This document shows, piece after piece, positions 20,032 to 30,847 of a stretch of 64,000 nt of DNA (positions are counted from its first letter, which is position 1; each line of letters begins with the position of its first letter). The notes beneath the pieces were generated by a model that ran no database searches, was not told the origin of the DNA, and saw nothing but the letters and a program-made list of their open reading frames with translations. The position numbers and the translations under genes are program-made. Source of the DNA: Paenibacillus tritici (lineage in GTDB: Bacteria > Bacillota > Bacilli > Paenibacillales > Paenibacillaceae); NCBI RefSeq assembly GCF_013204885.1, contig NZ_JABMKX010000002.1, forward strand, positions 310,001 to 374,000. The letters run 5' to 3'.

Positions 20032-21063
20032 TCACTTATACCAGTGTGCCAGCATCGCTGTCAAATCCCGGGATAGAATCCCCAGAATACCCATGACACG
20101 CGCGTACTCCATTCGGGTCGGGCCCAGGATACCGATGCTTCCCAGCGGCTTGCCGTCGAGTGAATACGTTGCGGTGATCAGACTGCAGTTGGCGAAGGCC
20201 TCATGCTTATTCTCTGTACCAATGCGCACTTGCATTCCTGTTCCGCCGCTGGCCGGGGTAAGCATTTTGAGCAGGGTAGGTGTCTCTTCCAGCAGATCCA
20301 GAATAGTCTTCACCTTATCGACGTCCTTGAACTCCGGCTGGGTGAGCATATTCGTAGCTCCACTTAGGTAGATACGCTGTTCATGGTCGCTCTCAAGTGC
20401 CGTATCCAGCACCTGCATTAATTCTTCATAGTGGGAGATGTGACGCTGCATTTCTTCACCCAGCTCGGAATAGAGCTGACTCTTCAGCTTATAGAGCGGT
20501 ACATTGACCAGCTTGCTGTTCAGCAGATTCACGACCTTCTCCATCTCGGATACTGATATCCCGGGAGGAAGGCTTACGGTCTTGTTCTCTACCTGCCCGG
20601 TGCTTGTAACGATAATCGCCACAGCGGTCTTGTCATCGAGCGGAAGCAGCTGGAAATGGCGCAATGAAGTATGAAAAACCTCCGGTCCAAGCAGGATGGA
20701 AGTATAATTCGTCATATTGGAAAGAATCATTGCCGCATGTTGGATGACCTGCTCCGTAGCATTCAGCTTCTCTGCGAAAAAAGCGCGGATCGTGCCCAGT
20801 TCGGCCGTTTCGGCGGAATTCCACGGTACCAGATGATCCACATAATAGCGGTAGCCCTTATGGGACGGGATTCTCCCTGCCGAAGTATGAGGTTGTTCCA
20901 GGTAACCCAGATCCTCCAGATCGGCCATTTCGTTGCGGATCGTGGCAGGACTGTAGCCCACATCCCCGCGTTTCGAGATACTGCGCGAGCCTACCGGCTC
21001 AGCAGAAGAAATATAATCATCGACAATTGCATTCAGTATCATTCTCTGGCGTTCAGTTAACAT
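20032..21063 (-). CDS. hrcA: Heat-inducible transcription repressor HrcA
   Basis: The start is the ATG at 21063 (MLTERQRMIL), 7 nt after GGAGGG. The 343-residue product has an N-terminal winged helix (DDYISSAEPVGSRSISKR, SPATIRNEMADLEDLGYL) and the HrcA-specific dimerisation and effector domain ending GILGILSRDLTAMLAH. HrcA binds the CIRCE operator and represses this operon; GroEL assists its folding in known systems. A CIRCE site lies between its promoter and start, so it is autoregulated. Confidence 0.97.
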   Translation of the reverse strand: MLTERQRMILNAIVDDYISSAEPVGSRSISKRGDVGYSPATIRNEMADLEDLGYLEQPHTSAGRIPSHKGYRYYVDHLVPWNSAETAELGTIRAFFAEKLNATEQVIQHAAMILSNMTNYTSILLGPEVFHTSLRHFQLLPLDDKTAVAIIVTSTGQVENKTVSLPPGISVSEMEKVVNLLNSKLVNVPLYKLKSQLYSELGEEMQRHISHYEELMQVLDTALESDHEQRIYLSGATNMLTQPEFKDVDKVKTILDLLEETPTLLKMLTPASGGTGMQVRIGTENKHEAFANCSLITATYSLDGKPLGSIGILGPTRMEYARVMGILGILSRDLTAMLAHWYK

Positions 21064-21098
21064 GTTATTCCCTCCTATCCGGCTGTGGCTCCGATTCG

Positions 21099-21125
21099 TT
21101 AGCACTCTAACGAGATGAGTGCTAA
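21099..21125 (-). promoter_or_regulatory. CIRCE operator
   Basis: TTAGCACTC and GAGTGCTAA form an exact 9-bp inverted repeat with a 9-bp spacer, identical to the HrcA-binding CIRCE consensus. It lies 35 bp upstream of hrcA and 11 bp after the -10 element. Confidence 0.97.
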
Positions 21126-21136
21126 CCACTAATACA

Positions 21137-21166
21137 AAAATACCAAACTGACCTCAGCATTGTCAA
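21137..21166 (-). promoter_or_regulatory. SigA-type promoter of the hrcA operon
   Basis: A perfect -35 TTGACA (21161-21166) lies 18 bp from TATTTT (21137-21142), directly upstream of CIRCE. Transcription should start just before or within the operator. Confidence 0.75.
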
Positions 21167-21273
21167 GTCATTCAGCGCCCTAACCTGCGCCTATTTCAGT
21201 CAAAACATTATTTCGCATAAATAACCGCAACCATTTCCTGGATGATGGCGTCCAATAATCAGGGAGTGATGAG

Positions 21274-21990
21274 ATGCGTGTAATGAAAACAGGGGGCTCT
21301 GCTATATCCGCAGTCCTTTTAACTATGCTAATCCTTACGGGCTGCACCCATAAGATATTACAGAGCAAGTGCATCGGTGTCGATGCGGATTATGTATCCA
21401 TCCTGCAATGGGACGGCGTCCTATATGCTGATCAGACCGGTCCCGATCCCAGCCCGCTTGCGAAAGGCAAGGCCATCGGTACAATCACTTATAGTAAATC
21501 CGAGCATGAGTGTCCCCGGCAGGGGCTCCAGGATGGCGATGCTACCAATCTTGCGGTGGGAACGGAGCTGTATGAAGTGAAGGGTTATAAGACATCGGCG
21601 AGACTCTGGGCGGGGGACAGGCTATATGAAGCAAGCAACAATCCTGCTGCCAGAACGCTTAACGATCTGCTGGATGTTGCCGGCAAAATACAAACCGTCC
21701 GCTTCATCAGCGGCAATGACGGGTCTGACCTGATGGACTTCACCCCGGAGGCCAACGCCGTGTTCATCCGAGAGTTCCCCAAGCTGGAATACCTCCCGTT
21801 CGAGGAGCTGTCCAAGCAGACCAAGAGCTGGGTAGGCGACAAGTACTGGATGGAGATCGAAATGAAGGACGGGTCTGCCGTAAGAATTACCTATAATACA
21901 ATGTTCCCATCCTTCCTGCCTTCCGCATATGCCACACCGGAGCTTGCCGAACTTGTAGAGCAGCAGCGCAAGCTTATCTATGCACAATAA
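21274..21990 (+). CDS. Lipoprotein of unknown function
   Basis: The 238-residue product starts with a lipoprotein signal ending in the lipobox LTGC (Cys near residue 24), so it should be attached to the outer face of the membrane. The rest is a hydrophilic globular domain with no motif I recognise. The segment ELYEVKGYKTSARLWAGDRLYEA suggests a small beta barrel. GGGAGTGATGAG precedes the ATG. It is transcribed opposite to its neighbours, between hrcA and hemW, which are normally adjacent in Bacillus. Confidence 0.75.
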   Translation: MRVMKTGGSAISAVLLTMLILTGCTHKILQSKCIGVDADYVSILQWDGVLYADQTGPDPSPLAKGKAIGTITYSKSEHECPRQGLQDGDATNLAVGTELYEVKGYKTSARLWAGDRLYEASNNPAARTLNDLLDVAGKIQTVRFISGNDGSDLMDFTPEANAVFIREFPKLEYLPFEELSKQTKSWVGDKYWMEIEMKDGSAVRITYNTMFPSFLPSAYATPELAELVEQQRKLIYAQ

Positions 21991-22002
21991 CCTATTCATC
22001 AA

Positions 22003-22063
22003 AAAACCACTGTTCCCCTTAAAGCATCCGCTCCCGGGAAGGACAGTGGTTTCTTATTATATA
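22003..22063. terminator. Bidirectional terminator between converging genes
   Basis: AAACCACTGTTCC pairs with GGACAGTGGTTT around a long loop. A-runs on the left and T-rich sequence on the right let it serve the lipoprotein gene and the converging GNAT gene. Confidence 0.7.
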
Positions 22064-22090
22064 ATTTACCGGGGGCGGGTGCCCGCCGGA

Positions 22091-22600
22091 TTAGTCCAAT
22101 CTCTTCAGCACCGCGATCTCATCGCAGGCATGCTGCTTCTTGCAGTTCACACAATCGGTCCAGACCTTCTCGGGGAAAATCTCCTTCTCTACCACATCAA
22201 AGCCGTTTCTGAGGAAGAAATCCACTGCATAGGTCAGCGCCATAATCTTCGGAATTTTCTGGCGTCTGGCTTCTTCCGTCAGCTTCTCCAGAATGATCGA
22301 GCCTACGCCTCTGCCCTTGCCTGCATCGTTCAGACCAATCGACCGTACCTCAACAAGGTCGCTTCCCAGCCGGAACAAGGAACCGCAGCCGACAAATTTG
22401 CCGCCGATTTCAGCAATCACGAACTGGTCGATCTGGCGGGTCAGTGCTTGCCTTGAACGGGGCAGCATAATCCCTTGCTTAGCATACTCCTCTATCATCA
22501 GATACAGCGGCTCAACATCCTCCACCGTAGCATTTCTGCATATCACCTGCTGCTCTCCCGCAGCAGATTCCTGGCGGAACCCATCTGTTTTGACAAGCAC
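22091..22600 (-). CDS. GNAT family N-acetyltransferase
   Basis: The 169-residue product starts at a GTG after GAGGGG. It has the GNAT acetyl-CoA loop in GLNDAGKGRGVGSIILEKL, with preceding VEVRSIGL and later LTYAVDFFLRNGFDVVEKE. The tail has three cysteines (DCVNCKKQHAC) that could bind a metal. The layout resembles the acetyltransferase half of N-acetylglutamate synthases, so an amino-acid substrate is possible, but this cannot be fixed from sequence. It is a single gene converging on the lipoprotein gene. Confidence 0.8.
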   Translation of the reverse strand: MLVKTDGFRQESAAGEQQVICRNATVEDVEPLYLMIEEYAKQGIMLPRSRQALTRQIDQFVIAEIGGKFVGCGSLFRLGSDLVEVRSIGLNDAGKGRGVGSIILEKLTEEARRQKIPKIMALTYAVDFFLRNGFDVVEKEIFPEKVWTDCVNCKKQHACDEIAVLKRLD

Positions 22601-22674
22601 TTTGACTCACCCCTCGTTGTTAATATGAATAAATATACAACAGAGTGAATTACAATTCAAGGGGTATTTCAAAA

Positions 22675-23847
22675 TTAAACCTCTGTCAAAGCACCGACAA
22701 ATTCGCCAAAAACATCGTTCCCGAACAGGATGCCCTGCTTGCTCAGACGATAGGTGTCCCCGGTCTGCTCCAGCAGCCCCGCCTTAAGCATTTTATGCAG
22801 CGGGCCGGCAAAAACTTCCTCCAGCGGCTTCCCGAATTGTGAGCGGAAGTCCGCATCCGATACCCCTTCGCGCATCCGCAGGCCAACCATCATGAAATCC
22901 TCCATCGCCTCCTGCTCGGAGATCTCAAAGCTGTCCAGACGCGGCAGCCCGCTGCGCGAAGCTTCAATATACGGATTCACGCCCTTGATATTCATGTGCC
23001 GCTGCCGGCCCACATACCCGTGCGCTCCTGCGCCAAGGCCATAATAATCCTCATTGCGCCAGTACGTGATGTTGTGGCGGCTCTCCAGCCCCGGCTTGGC
23101 AAAATTACTGATCTCATATTGCGTATACCCCGCAGCCTCCATGGTAGACATAAGCAGCAGATACATCGCCAGCTCATCCTCTTCATTCGGCAGCGGAAGC
23201 TTGTTTTTGTTGAACAGAGTATGGAACAGCGTATTCTCCTCCACCTTCAGGCTGTAGATGGAATAATGGGGAAGATCCAGCTCCAGCGCCTTGGTGATGC
23301 TCTCTCTCAGCATATCCACTGTCTGGTTCGGCAGGCCGAACATCAGATCCAGAGACAGGTTATCCAGCCCGACCGCACGGGCATTCTCCAGACTGCGGTA
23401 TACGTCATTCACATCATGAATCCGGCCGATTCCGCTCAGCAGCTCATTCTGGAACGCCTGCACCCCGAAGCTGACCCGGTTGACCCCGCCTTCCTTCATG
23501 ACTCTGAGCTTATCAATATCGGTAGTGCCGGGGTTAGCTTCCATAGAGAACTCAATATTCTCGTCCCACTGCGGGAAATGCCTGCGGACCGACTGGAGGA
23601 AATACGCCATCTCATCTGGCTTCAGTACAGTAGGCGTACCCCCGCCGACAAATATAGTCTTGATCACCCCCGGAGGCGTGTGCTTCACGGTCATTTCCAT
23701 CTCACGGTCGAGCGCATAGAGATAATCCATCACCGGCTGGTCCTTCAGCACATAAGAATTGAAATCACAGTAGAAGCACTTATTCGTGCAGAACGGGATA
23801 TGAATATATACAGCCTCAGGGGGACGGCCATTGTTCGTTGTGTTCAT
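22675..23847 (-). CDS. hemW: HemW, radical SAM haem chaperone
   Basis: The start is the ATG at 23847, 6 nt after AAAGGAG. The 390-residue product has the radical-SAM motif CTNKCFYC (C20, C24, C27), the GGGTPTVL loop and a C-terminal HemN-like domain. The family is often annotated as oxygen-independent coproporphyrinogen oxidase. HemW lacks the extra N-terminal residues of true HemN and acts as a haem-binding chaperone. It follows lepA, as in Bacillus. Confidence 0.9.
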   Translation of the reverse strand: MNTTNNGRPPEAVYIHIPFCTNKCFYCDFNSYVLKDQPVMDYLYALDREMEMTVKHTPPGVIKTIFVGGGTPTVLKPDEMAYFLQSVRRHFPQWDENIEFSMEANPGTTDIDKLRVMKEGGVNRVSFGVQAFQNELLSGIGRIHDVNDVYRSLENARAVGLDNLSLDLMFGLPNQTVDMLRESITKALELDLPHYSIYSLKVEENTLFHTLFNKNKLPLPNEEDELAMYLLLMSTMEAAGYTQYEISNFAKPGLESRHNITYWRNEDYYGLGAGAHGYVGRQRHMNIKGVNPYIEASRSGLPRLDSFEISEQEAMEDFMMVGLRMREGVSDADFRSQFGKPLEEVFAGPLHKMLKAGLLEQTGDTYRLSKQGILFGNDVFGEFVGALTEV

Positions 23848-23913
23848 AGCAGTCTCCTTTATTCCATTATTAATGTATAAGCTTGCCGCAGCCACTGCTG
23901 CTGAAAAGCAAGA

Positions 23914-23955
23914 AGAAACGGCTGCACCGCCCTGCTTAGGACGGCAACCGTTTCT
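23914..23955 (-). terminator. Terminator downstream of lepA
   Basis: AGAAACGGnTGC pairs with GCAnCCGTTTCT, with an inner CCT/AGG stem. Leftward it is followed by TCTTGCTTTTC. It lies between the lepA stop and the hemW ribosome site, which supports the later hemW start. Confidence 0.65.
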
Positions 23956-24020
23956 GTGAGAAATAGAGCGATATATTCCGACTATAATCTTAGCCATAAG
24001 CTAAGGGAGCTTATACCCGG

Positions 24021-25832
<1,812 letters not shown>

Positions 25833-25928
25833 TCCTTACCCCCACAGACAGCCTAATGTTAATCCACTTATTATAACAGTACGGGCTTCACCCATCAATC
25901 CCGCCGGCTCCTGGAAAAGAAAGAAACT

Positions 25929-25960
25929 GCCGGGACGGCCGGAAATTCCGCCGCCCCGGC
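25929..25960 (-). terminator. Terminator of the gene at 25961
   Basis: GCCGGGACGGCCGG pairs with CCGCCGCCCCGGC, followed leftward by TTTCTTTCTTTTCC. It abuts the stop codon directly. Confidence 0.75.
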
Positions 25961-26473
25961 TCACTCTTCCGATGAATCGAAGAGTGAGACCACCCAGCGG
26001 ATGCCCTTCTGCGAGGCCTGCTGCAGCAGACCGGCTGTCTTATCCGCCAGCACATCCACCGTGGGCTTTTGCTCCTCCGGAAGCAGAATTTGCTCAGGAC
26101 TAAGTGTAGAATAGTCCTTCACTTCCTGCTGGGGAAGGCTTCCCGAACCGGCAGTCTTCCCCTGATCCGGCAACGGCTGCTGTACCGGCAGTGCGGTATA
26201 AGCACCCGTTGCCGGATCAATGGCCACAGGCACGTATACATATGCCTGTCCATTTGGTGCCGTACCAGCAGCCGGAACAGACGCAGCTCCAGCCGTTCCG
26301 TTCTGACCCGCCGGAAGCTGCCGGACTGCTGCCGTATTCCCGGCCGGCTTGCTCCAGTCCGGCAGCATGCCGGAGATTCCCGAACCGCCGCTTCCGCCGA
26401 ACTGCAGGCCAATCAGCAGCCCCACTCCCGCCCATATCCCGACCACTACCAGCTTTTTACCGAACCGCGTCAT
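25961..26473 (-). CDS. Membrane-anchored protein of unknown function in the yqxA position
   Basis: The 170-residue product has one N-terminal membrane helix (about 8-24, LVVVGIWAGVGLLIGLQF). A long Gly/Ala/Pro/Gln-rich stretch (about 25-115) follows, then a conserved-looking C-terminal helix (LADKTAGLLQQASQKGIRWVVSLF). It lies between spoIIP and lepA, where Bacillus has yqxA, a short sporulation-associated membrane protein. I see no clear sequence match to YqxA, so only position suggests a link with sporulation. Confidence 0.65.
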   Translation of the reverse strand: MTRFGKKLVVVGIWAGVGLLIGLQFGGSGGSGISGMLPDWSKPAGNTAAVRQLPAGQNGTAGAASVPAAGTAPNGQAYVYVPVAIDPATGAYTALPVQQPLPDQGKTAGSGSLPQQEVKDYSTLSPEQILLPEEQKPTVDVLADKTAGLLQQASQKGIRWVVSLFDSSEE

Positions 26474-26507
26474 ATGCCCCGCTCCTTTTCAATATAATGT
26501 TATCCGC

Positions 26508-27878
26508 TCAGGAAGCCCCGCCTGCAGGCGTCTTCGCATCAGTACCTTCCAATTGAACCTGGCCCTGTTCAGGCGCTGCCGCCTTCTCCGCATCCCGGCT
26601 GTCCCAATACACATCAGCAATCGCATCCGCCAGAATATCCGCTGTCCGCTTCAGCTCATCGGCACTGTTGTCGATTCCGCCGACCTCAATCAGGACACTG
26701 TTCGGGGATAACGTCTGATTATATTCCCCATTATTCCCGTTTCCGGAGGATTTTCCCCATATGCCGCGGGAGATCCCAGGATAATTTTTCTCCAGCAGCT
26801 GATGGATCTTGTTGGCGAAGGCCTCGTTTTGTTTCCAGTTTTTATTCGCATGACCCAAAATGAAGTACACCTGGGCGTAATTTTTGCCGTTGATTTGTGC
26901 GGTTGTTTTGCCGTGCCGCTGTGAATCCCGGTGGATATCAATCAGCTCGCTCATGCTATCATGGGTTGCCATTGCCGATTTCACAGTCATCCGTGAATAT
27001 TTATAGGAGAAGTTCCAGTTGTAGCCCGGTACCTCCGTGGCATAATCCTCCTGTGCATGAACCGTCCCGATCCCGCGTTCTTCCAGTCTCTTGGCAATAT
27101 AGGACCCCACCAGCATTACATTCTTGGAAGGGACGGCAGAGCTGGGATTATCACTCTGTGCGCCAAGCAGCGGGTTATACGCCTCCCGGGGATGAGAATG
27201 ATAGACAAGAATACGCTTAATAGAGGTATCTCCGGTCTGGTTCTCCGGATCACCGCTCCCGGAATAACCCTGGTCCACATCCTCTCCGGGTGAATCAGGG
27301 GCAGGCGAGGCCTCCGGCGGCGTAACCTCTCCGCCCGGATGGCCTTCGCCGTTGCCCGTATCCGTTCCGGTCTCTGCCCCCCCAGGATCGGCACTTGTAC
27401 CCGGCTCTTCCCCGGCCGCCAGTTCATCTCCCCCGGGATGATAATCGGCAGGCGCCCCCGTGCTCCCTCCTGAGCCTTCCCGCAGCAGGAAGGGATCATC
27501 TGCAGCAAGTCCGGGCATTTCACGCGAGACCAGACTCTTCGGGTCACCCGGATCGACGCTGGTCAGCAGCCGGAATACGAAGGAGGTTACCTTGTCCCCC
27601 GAGAAGGCCGAAGGCTCCTTGCCCTGCGGCAGATGGGGAACCTCCATACCCAGCAGTTCCATGAAGAACCCGCTGGAGAGCGAGGCGGCCAGCCCCTTCA
27701 TAGACGGAATAGGTGAAGAGTTCAGCTTCTGCCCGGCTAACCCGCCGGCTCCAAGCAGCATGAAAAACACAAGTGAACCTCCGGCCAGCAGCAGCATCGT
27801 CCTTCCCAGCGACAGAATATCCATCAGCCGTCCGCGCAGCCGCCCAATATTCCATAGCTGAAACCATTTTCTGTTCAT
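26508..27878 (-). CDS. spoIIP: Stage II sporulation protein SpoIIP
   Basis: The 456-residue product has one N-terminal membrane helix (about 22-45). A low-complexity Gly/Pro/Glu linker (about 125-215) leads to the SpoIIP amidase/endopeptidase domain. Visible motifs are LVYHSHPREAYNP (about 222-236), VMLVGSYIAKRLEERGI, IDIHRDS and VYFILGHANKNW. With SpoIID and SpoIIM it forms the DMP machine that degrades septal peptidoglycan during engulfment. It follows gpr, as in Bacillus. Confidence 0.95.
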   Translation of the reverse strand: MNRKWFQLWNIGRLRGRLMDILSLGRTMLLLAGGSLVFFMLLGAGGLAGQKLNSSPIPSMKGLAASLSSGFFMELLGMEVPHLPQGKEPSAFSGDKVTSFVFRLLTSVDPGDPKSLVSREMPGLAADDPFLLREGSGGSTGAPADYHPGGDELAAGEEPGTSADPGGAETGTDTGNGEGHPGGEVTPPEASPAPDSPGEDVDQGYSGSGDPENQTGDTSIKRILVYHSHPREAYNPLLGAQSDNPSSAVPSKNVMLVGSYIAKRLEERGIGTVHAQEDYATEVPGYNWNFSYKYSRMTVKSAMATHDSMSELIDIHRDSQRHGKTTAQINGKNYAQVYFILGHANKNWKQNEAFANKIHQLLEKNYPGISRGIWGKSSGNGNNGEYNQTLSPNSVLIEVGGIDNSADELKRTADILADAIADVYWDSRDAEKAAAPEQGQVQLEGTDAKTPAGGAS

Positions 27879-27993
27879 GATTGTTATGTCCTCCTCTAAG
27901 CCCTCTGTAATCTCTCATACTCCAAATCTATGAGCGGAAGAGTTATGCTAGAACTACAGAATGAGAGACAGTTTGGGCGAGAAGTAGAAATAG

Positions 27994-28031
27994 ACCCGCA
28001 ACCACTACTGCCTTGCGGCAGTCGGTGCGGG
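27994..28031 (-). terminator. Terminator of gpr
   Basis: CCCGCA and an inner ACTGCC arm pair with GGCAGT and TGCGGG around TTGC. Leftward it is followed by TCTATTTC. It lies 17 bp past the gpr stop. Confidence 0.65.
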
Positions 28032-28047
28032 CCTGTTCTGAAGCCAA

Positions 28048-29058
28048 TTAGTGAGTGTAGGCTCCGACATTGCCCGGATCTACAGCTTCATGCAGTGCAG
28101 CGTTGAGGCCGCTTGCCACAATATTGGCGATATCTTCAATAAATTCATCAATCTCCTTGGGGGTAACAATCAGGTCATGCCCCAGAGGTTCGAGCACTTC
28201 CTTCACCAGGGCCAGCCGCTCATGCTCGGAGATATCATCAAGCAGTCCCATAATCTCTTTGGTGTGGGCGCCTCCGTCAGCCATTTGTCCGAAATGTCTG
28301 CTCATCATCTCCAGTACGTTATTGACGATCGTGGAAGCATAGCAGACCGTGGGGACGCCAATCGCGATGCAGGGAACGCCCAGCACTTCCTTGGTCAGCC
28401 CCCTGCGCTTGTTCCCGATGCCTGAGCCGGGGTGAATGCCGATATCGGCAATTTGGATCGTTGTATTAATTCTTTCCAGCGAACGGGAAGCCAGCGCATC
28501 AATGGCAATAATGACATCCGGGCGGGTCCGGTCCACAATCCCCTGAACGACCTCACTCGATTCAACCCCTGTCAGCCCAAGCACTCCGGGAGCTATCGCA
28601 CTCACATTCCGGTAACCGGGCGAGATCTGATCGGGCATCAGCTCATAGAACTGCCGGGTAATCAGCGCATTCTCCACGACCAGCGGCCCCAGCGAGTCTG
28701 GCGTCACATTCCAGTTGCCGAGGCCCACGATCAGCACCTTGGAATCGCGGCCGATGCCGATTTTGACCAGGAACTGCTCGAATTCACGGGCAAACACAAT
28801 GGAGACCTTCTGCTGCAGACCGGTGTCCCCTCCGCGCAGCGCAGGCACCTCAAGGGTCACGTAATTGCCGATAGCCCGTCCGATAGCCTGAGAACCGGCA
28901 GGGTCTGCTACAGAAAGTCTGGTAACCTTGATGCCATCGGCTTCTTCCACTTCTTCATTAACGCCAGGTATCGGCGCATTGGAGTGCCGCTCTGCCATTT
29001 CCTTCGCTTCCACCGCCAAATCCGTACGTACCGAATACAGCTGAAGATCCAGTTCCAT
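28048..29058 (-). CDS. gpr: Germination protease GPR
   Basis: The start is the ATG at 29058 (MELDLQLYSVRTDLAVEA), 11 nt after AGGAGG. The 336-residue length is typical. The N-terminal SVRTDLAVEA matches the propeptide region removed when the zymogen matures late in sporulation. IVGLGNWNVTPDSLGP and VIAIDALASRSLERINTTIQI are family landmarks. GPR degrades small acid-soluble spore proteins during germination, freeing spore DNA. A sigma-G-like promoter lies upstream. Confidence 0.96.
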   Translation of the reverse strand: MELDLQLYSVRTDLAVEAKEMAERHSNAPIPGVNEEVEEADGIKVTRLSVADPAGSQAIGRAIGNYVTLEVPALRGGDTGLQQKVSIVFAREFEQFLVKIGIGRDSKVLIVGLGNWNVTPDSLGPLVVENALITRQFYELMPDQISPGYRNVSAIAPGVLGLTGVESSEVVQGIVDRTRPDVIIAIDALASRSLERINTTIQIADIGIHPGSGIGNKRRGLTKEVLGVPCIAIGVPTVCYASTIVNNVLEMMSRHFGQMADGGAHTKEIMGLLDDISEHERLALVKEVLEPLGHDLIVTPKEIDEFIEDIANIVASGLNAALHEAVDPGNVGAYTH

Positions 29059-29090
29059 TATTAGTCCAGCCTCCTTTTGCATATTGCTGA

Positions 29091-29121
29091 TAGTGTGCGA
29101 GAGAAAGCCTCTGTTTATACA
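29091..29121 (-). promoter_or_regulatory. Candidate sigma-G promoter of gpr
   Basis: TGTATA (29116-29121) lies 18 bp from CACACTA (29091-29097), about 33 bp upstream of the gpr start. This is close to the forespore sigma-G consensus and fits the known late-forespore expression of gpr. Confidence 0.5.
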
Positions 29122-29238
29122 AACCGCTGCGAGGGAATTCCAATGCTTTTTCTGTTGCTTTTTGCTACTCTTCATGCTAAACTATTTTAAGTTGTGAATC
29201 ATTTGTTGATTTCGAATGTCTTTCAGGAGGTGAATGCA

Positions 29239-29511
29239 ATGCCAAATATCAAATCCGCGGTTAAACGCGTCAAGACGATCGAGAAACGCCGTGCTCTGAA
29301 CGCTTCCCAGAAGTCCGCGCTTCGTACAGCTGTGAAAACTGCTGATGTAGCACTGACAGGTACGGAAGTTGAAACTGCTCACGCTGCTTTCCAAGCGGCT
29401 TCCAAAAAGCTGGACAAGGCTGTAACTAAAGGCCTGGTTCATAAAAATGCGGCTGCCCGCAAAAAATCACGCTTGGCTAAGAAATTGAACGCTCTTAAGG
29501 CTCAAGCCTAA
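29239..29511 (+). CDS. rpsT: 30S ribosomal protein S20
   Basis: The start is the ATG at 29239 ([11 protein letters not shown]), after AGGAGGTGAATGCA. The 90-residue, Lys/Ala-rich, all-helical product matches bS20 ([33 protein letters not shown]). S20 binds the 5' domain of 16S rRNA and is an early assembly protein. It is divergent from gpr and converges on holA, as in Bacillus. Confidence 0.97.
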   Translation: MPNIKSAVKRVKTIEKRRALNASQKSALRTAVKTADVALTGTEVETAHAAFQAASKKLDKAVTKGLVHKNAAARKKSRLAKKLNALKAQA

Positions 29512-29544
29512 GCCAAGGGCGACAATCATAACGAGCAATTGAAG

Positions 29545-29583
29545 AACCTGACCGCTATGCTGCATACGGTTAGGTTTTTTTAT
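29545..29583 (+). terminator. Terminator of rpsT
   Basis: A 10-bp stem (AACCTGACCG with CGGTTAGGTT) is followed by six T and then TATG. It begins 33 bp past the rpsT stop. Confidence 0.85.
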
Positions 29584-29621
29584 GTTTGTTAACAGCATTA
29601 TTTGAATTTAGGTGCAACTTT

Positions 29622-29668
29622 AAAAAGCCTGTACACCCATATGTATCACGGGATGGACAGGCTCTTTT
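29622..29668 (-). terminator. Terminator of holA
   Basis: AAAAAGCCTGT pairs with ACAGGCTCTTTT around a long loop, with T-rich ends. Read leftward it ends holA, 21 bp past the stop. Confidence 0.75.
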
Positions 29669-29689
29669 GCAATCGTATACGCTCACAGC

Positions 29690-30709
29690 TCAGGCTCCAA
29701 GGCGCAGCATAAACAGCTCCAGCCCCAGCACCTTATCGACTGCCCCTGTCTTCATCTGATAATCCAGATCGGCCAGAATACTGAGAATCTGCCGCAGACG
29801 CTGGCTTCCGAACTTATGAGCCTGCTCCCCGGCAAGCTTAACCGCGTACGGATGCAGTCCGAGCTGGGAGGCAATCTGCCCCTGGGAGTAGCTGAGGGCA
29901 GACAAATCCTTGACCTGCAGAATAATTCTGAACTGCCGGGTAATCAGAGAGGCAATCTTGATCGGCTCCTCGCGCTGCTTCAGCAGCTCATAGAGCGTAT
30001 TTAGCGCCTTATCGAGACGCAGATTCGCAATATCCTCGACCAGCGTAAAGATGTTCTGCTCCGTCCCCCGGTGGACCAGGCTCTCCACGGCTGCTGCATC
30101 CACCCGCCCGCCGGTACCGGCGAACAGGCATAGCTTGTCCATCTCTGCCGACAAGCCCTGAAGCCCGGTCCCGCTGCTTGCGATCAGAGCCTCGGCTGTC
30201 CCGGGGGCAATCGAGCAGCCGCGTTCGCGGAAGCCCTTCTCCACCCAGCGCAGCAGCTCCTCCGCCCCCAGGGGATTGAACGCCAGCACTGTACCGGCGG
30301 TTTTGATGCTTTTGACAATTTTTTTCCGCTCATCCAGCTTGTCGCCGTTCACCATAAATACAATCACACTGAATTCGGCAGGGTGCTGCATATACTCACT
30401 CAGCATCTCTACATTATGTTCAAGCTTGACCTTCTCCTTGCCTGCCGTGAACAAAGCCGCATCCCGCACCAGCAGCAGCTTGCGCTCGACCATGAACGGA
30501 ACCGTCTCCGCTTCTTCTATAACCGCCTGCACCGGAGTTTCGGAGAGATCGAAGGGGATCACCGCGAAATCGCGGTCTTCTTTGGCTATCAGGTGTTCCT
30601 CCAGCATGGCCGTGAATTCATTCATCCGGAATTTCTCACTGCCATACAGCAGGTACAGCGGAGAGACCTTCCCTTGTTTGATGTCTTTGGCCGCCGTTTT
30701 GGCATCCAT
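29690..30709 (-). CDS. holA: DNA polymerase III subunit delta
   Basis: The start is the ATG at 30709 (MDAKTAAKDIKQGK). The 339-residue product has the clamp-loader delta layout: PLYLLYGSEKFRMNEF near the N-terminus, a degenerate AAA+ domain without a Walker A lysine, and the C-terminal collar with REEPIKIASLITRQFRIILQ. Delta opens the beta clamp during loading. In Bacillus holA directly follows comEC; here 17.9 kb lies between them. Confidence 0.95.
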   Translation of the reverse strand: MDAKTAAKDIKQGKVSPLYLLYGSEKFRMNEFTAMLEEHLIAKEDRDFAVIPFDLSETPVQAVIEEAETVPFMVERKLLLVRDAALFTAGKEKVKLEHNVEMLSEYMQHPAEFSVIVFMVNGDKLDERKKIVKSIKTAGTVLAFNPLGAEELLRWVEKGFRERGCSIAPGTAEALIASSGTGLQGLSAEMDKLCLFAGTGGRVDAAAVESLVHRGTEQNIFTLVEDIANLRLDKALNTLYELLKQREEPIKIASLITRQFRIILQVKDLSALSYSQGQIASQLGLHPYAVKLAGEQAHKFGSQRLRQILSILADLDYQMKTGAVDKVLGLELFMLRLGA

Positions 30710-30804
30710 CCCGCCACTTCCTTTTCTTGTTTCTTGCCTGGTCGGTATACAACACATACATTCGTACATTTTAACAAAAAAACATCTGAAAACATAGCAC
30801 ACAA

Positions 30805-30847
30805 AAACGGAGCAACCTCGGCAGCCAGGGCCAAAGTTGCTCCGTTT
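30805..30847 (-). terminator. Terminator of the ECF sigma/anti-sigma operon
   Basis: AAACGGAGCAAC pairs perfectly with GTTGCTCCGTTT around a 19-nt loop, followed leftward by TTTTGTG. It lies about 150 bp past the stop of the anti-sigma gene. Confidence 0.75.

Noticed and set aside
23848..23997. Longer N-terminus for HemW
   Set aside because: The extra codons overlap the lepA terminator hairpin and lack a ribosome site; the ATG at 23847 has AAAGGAG.
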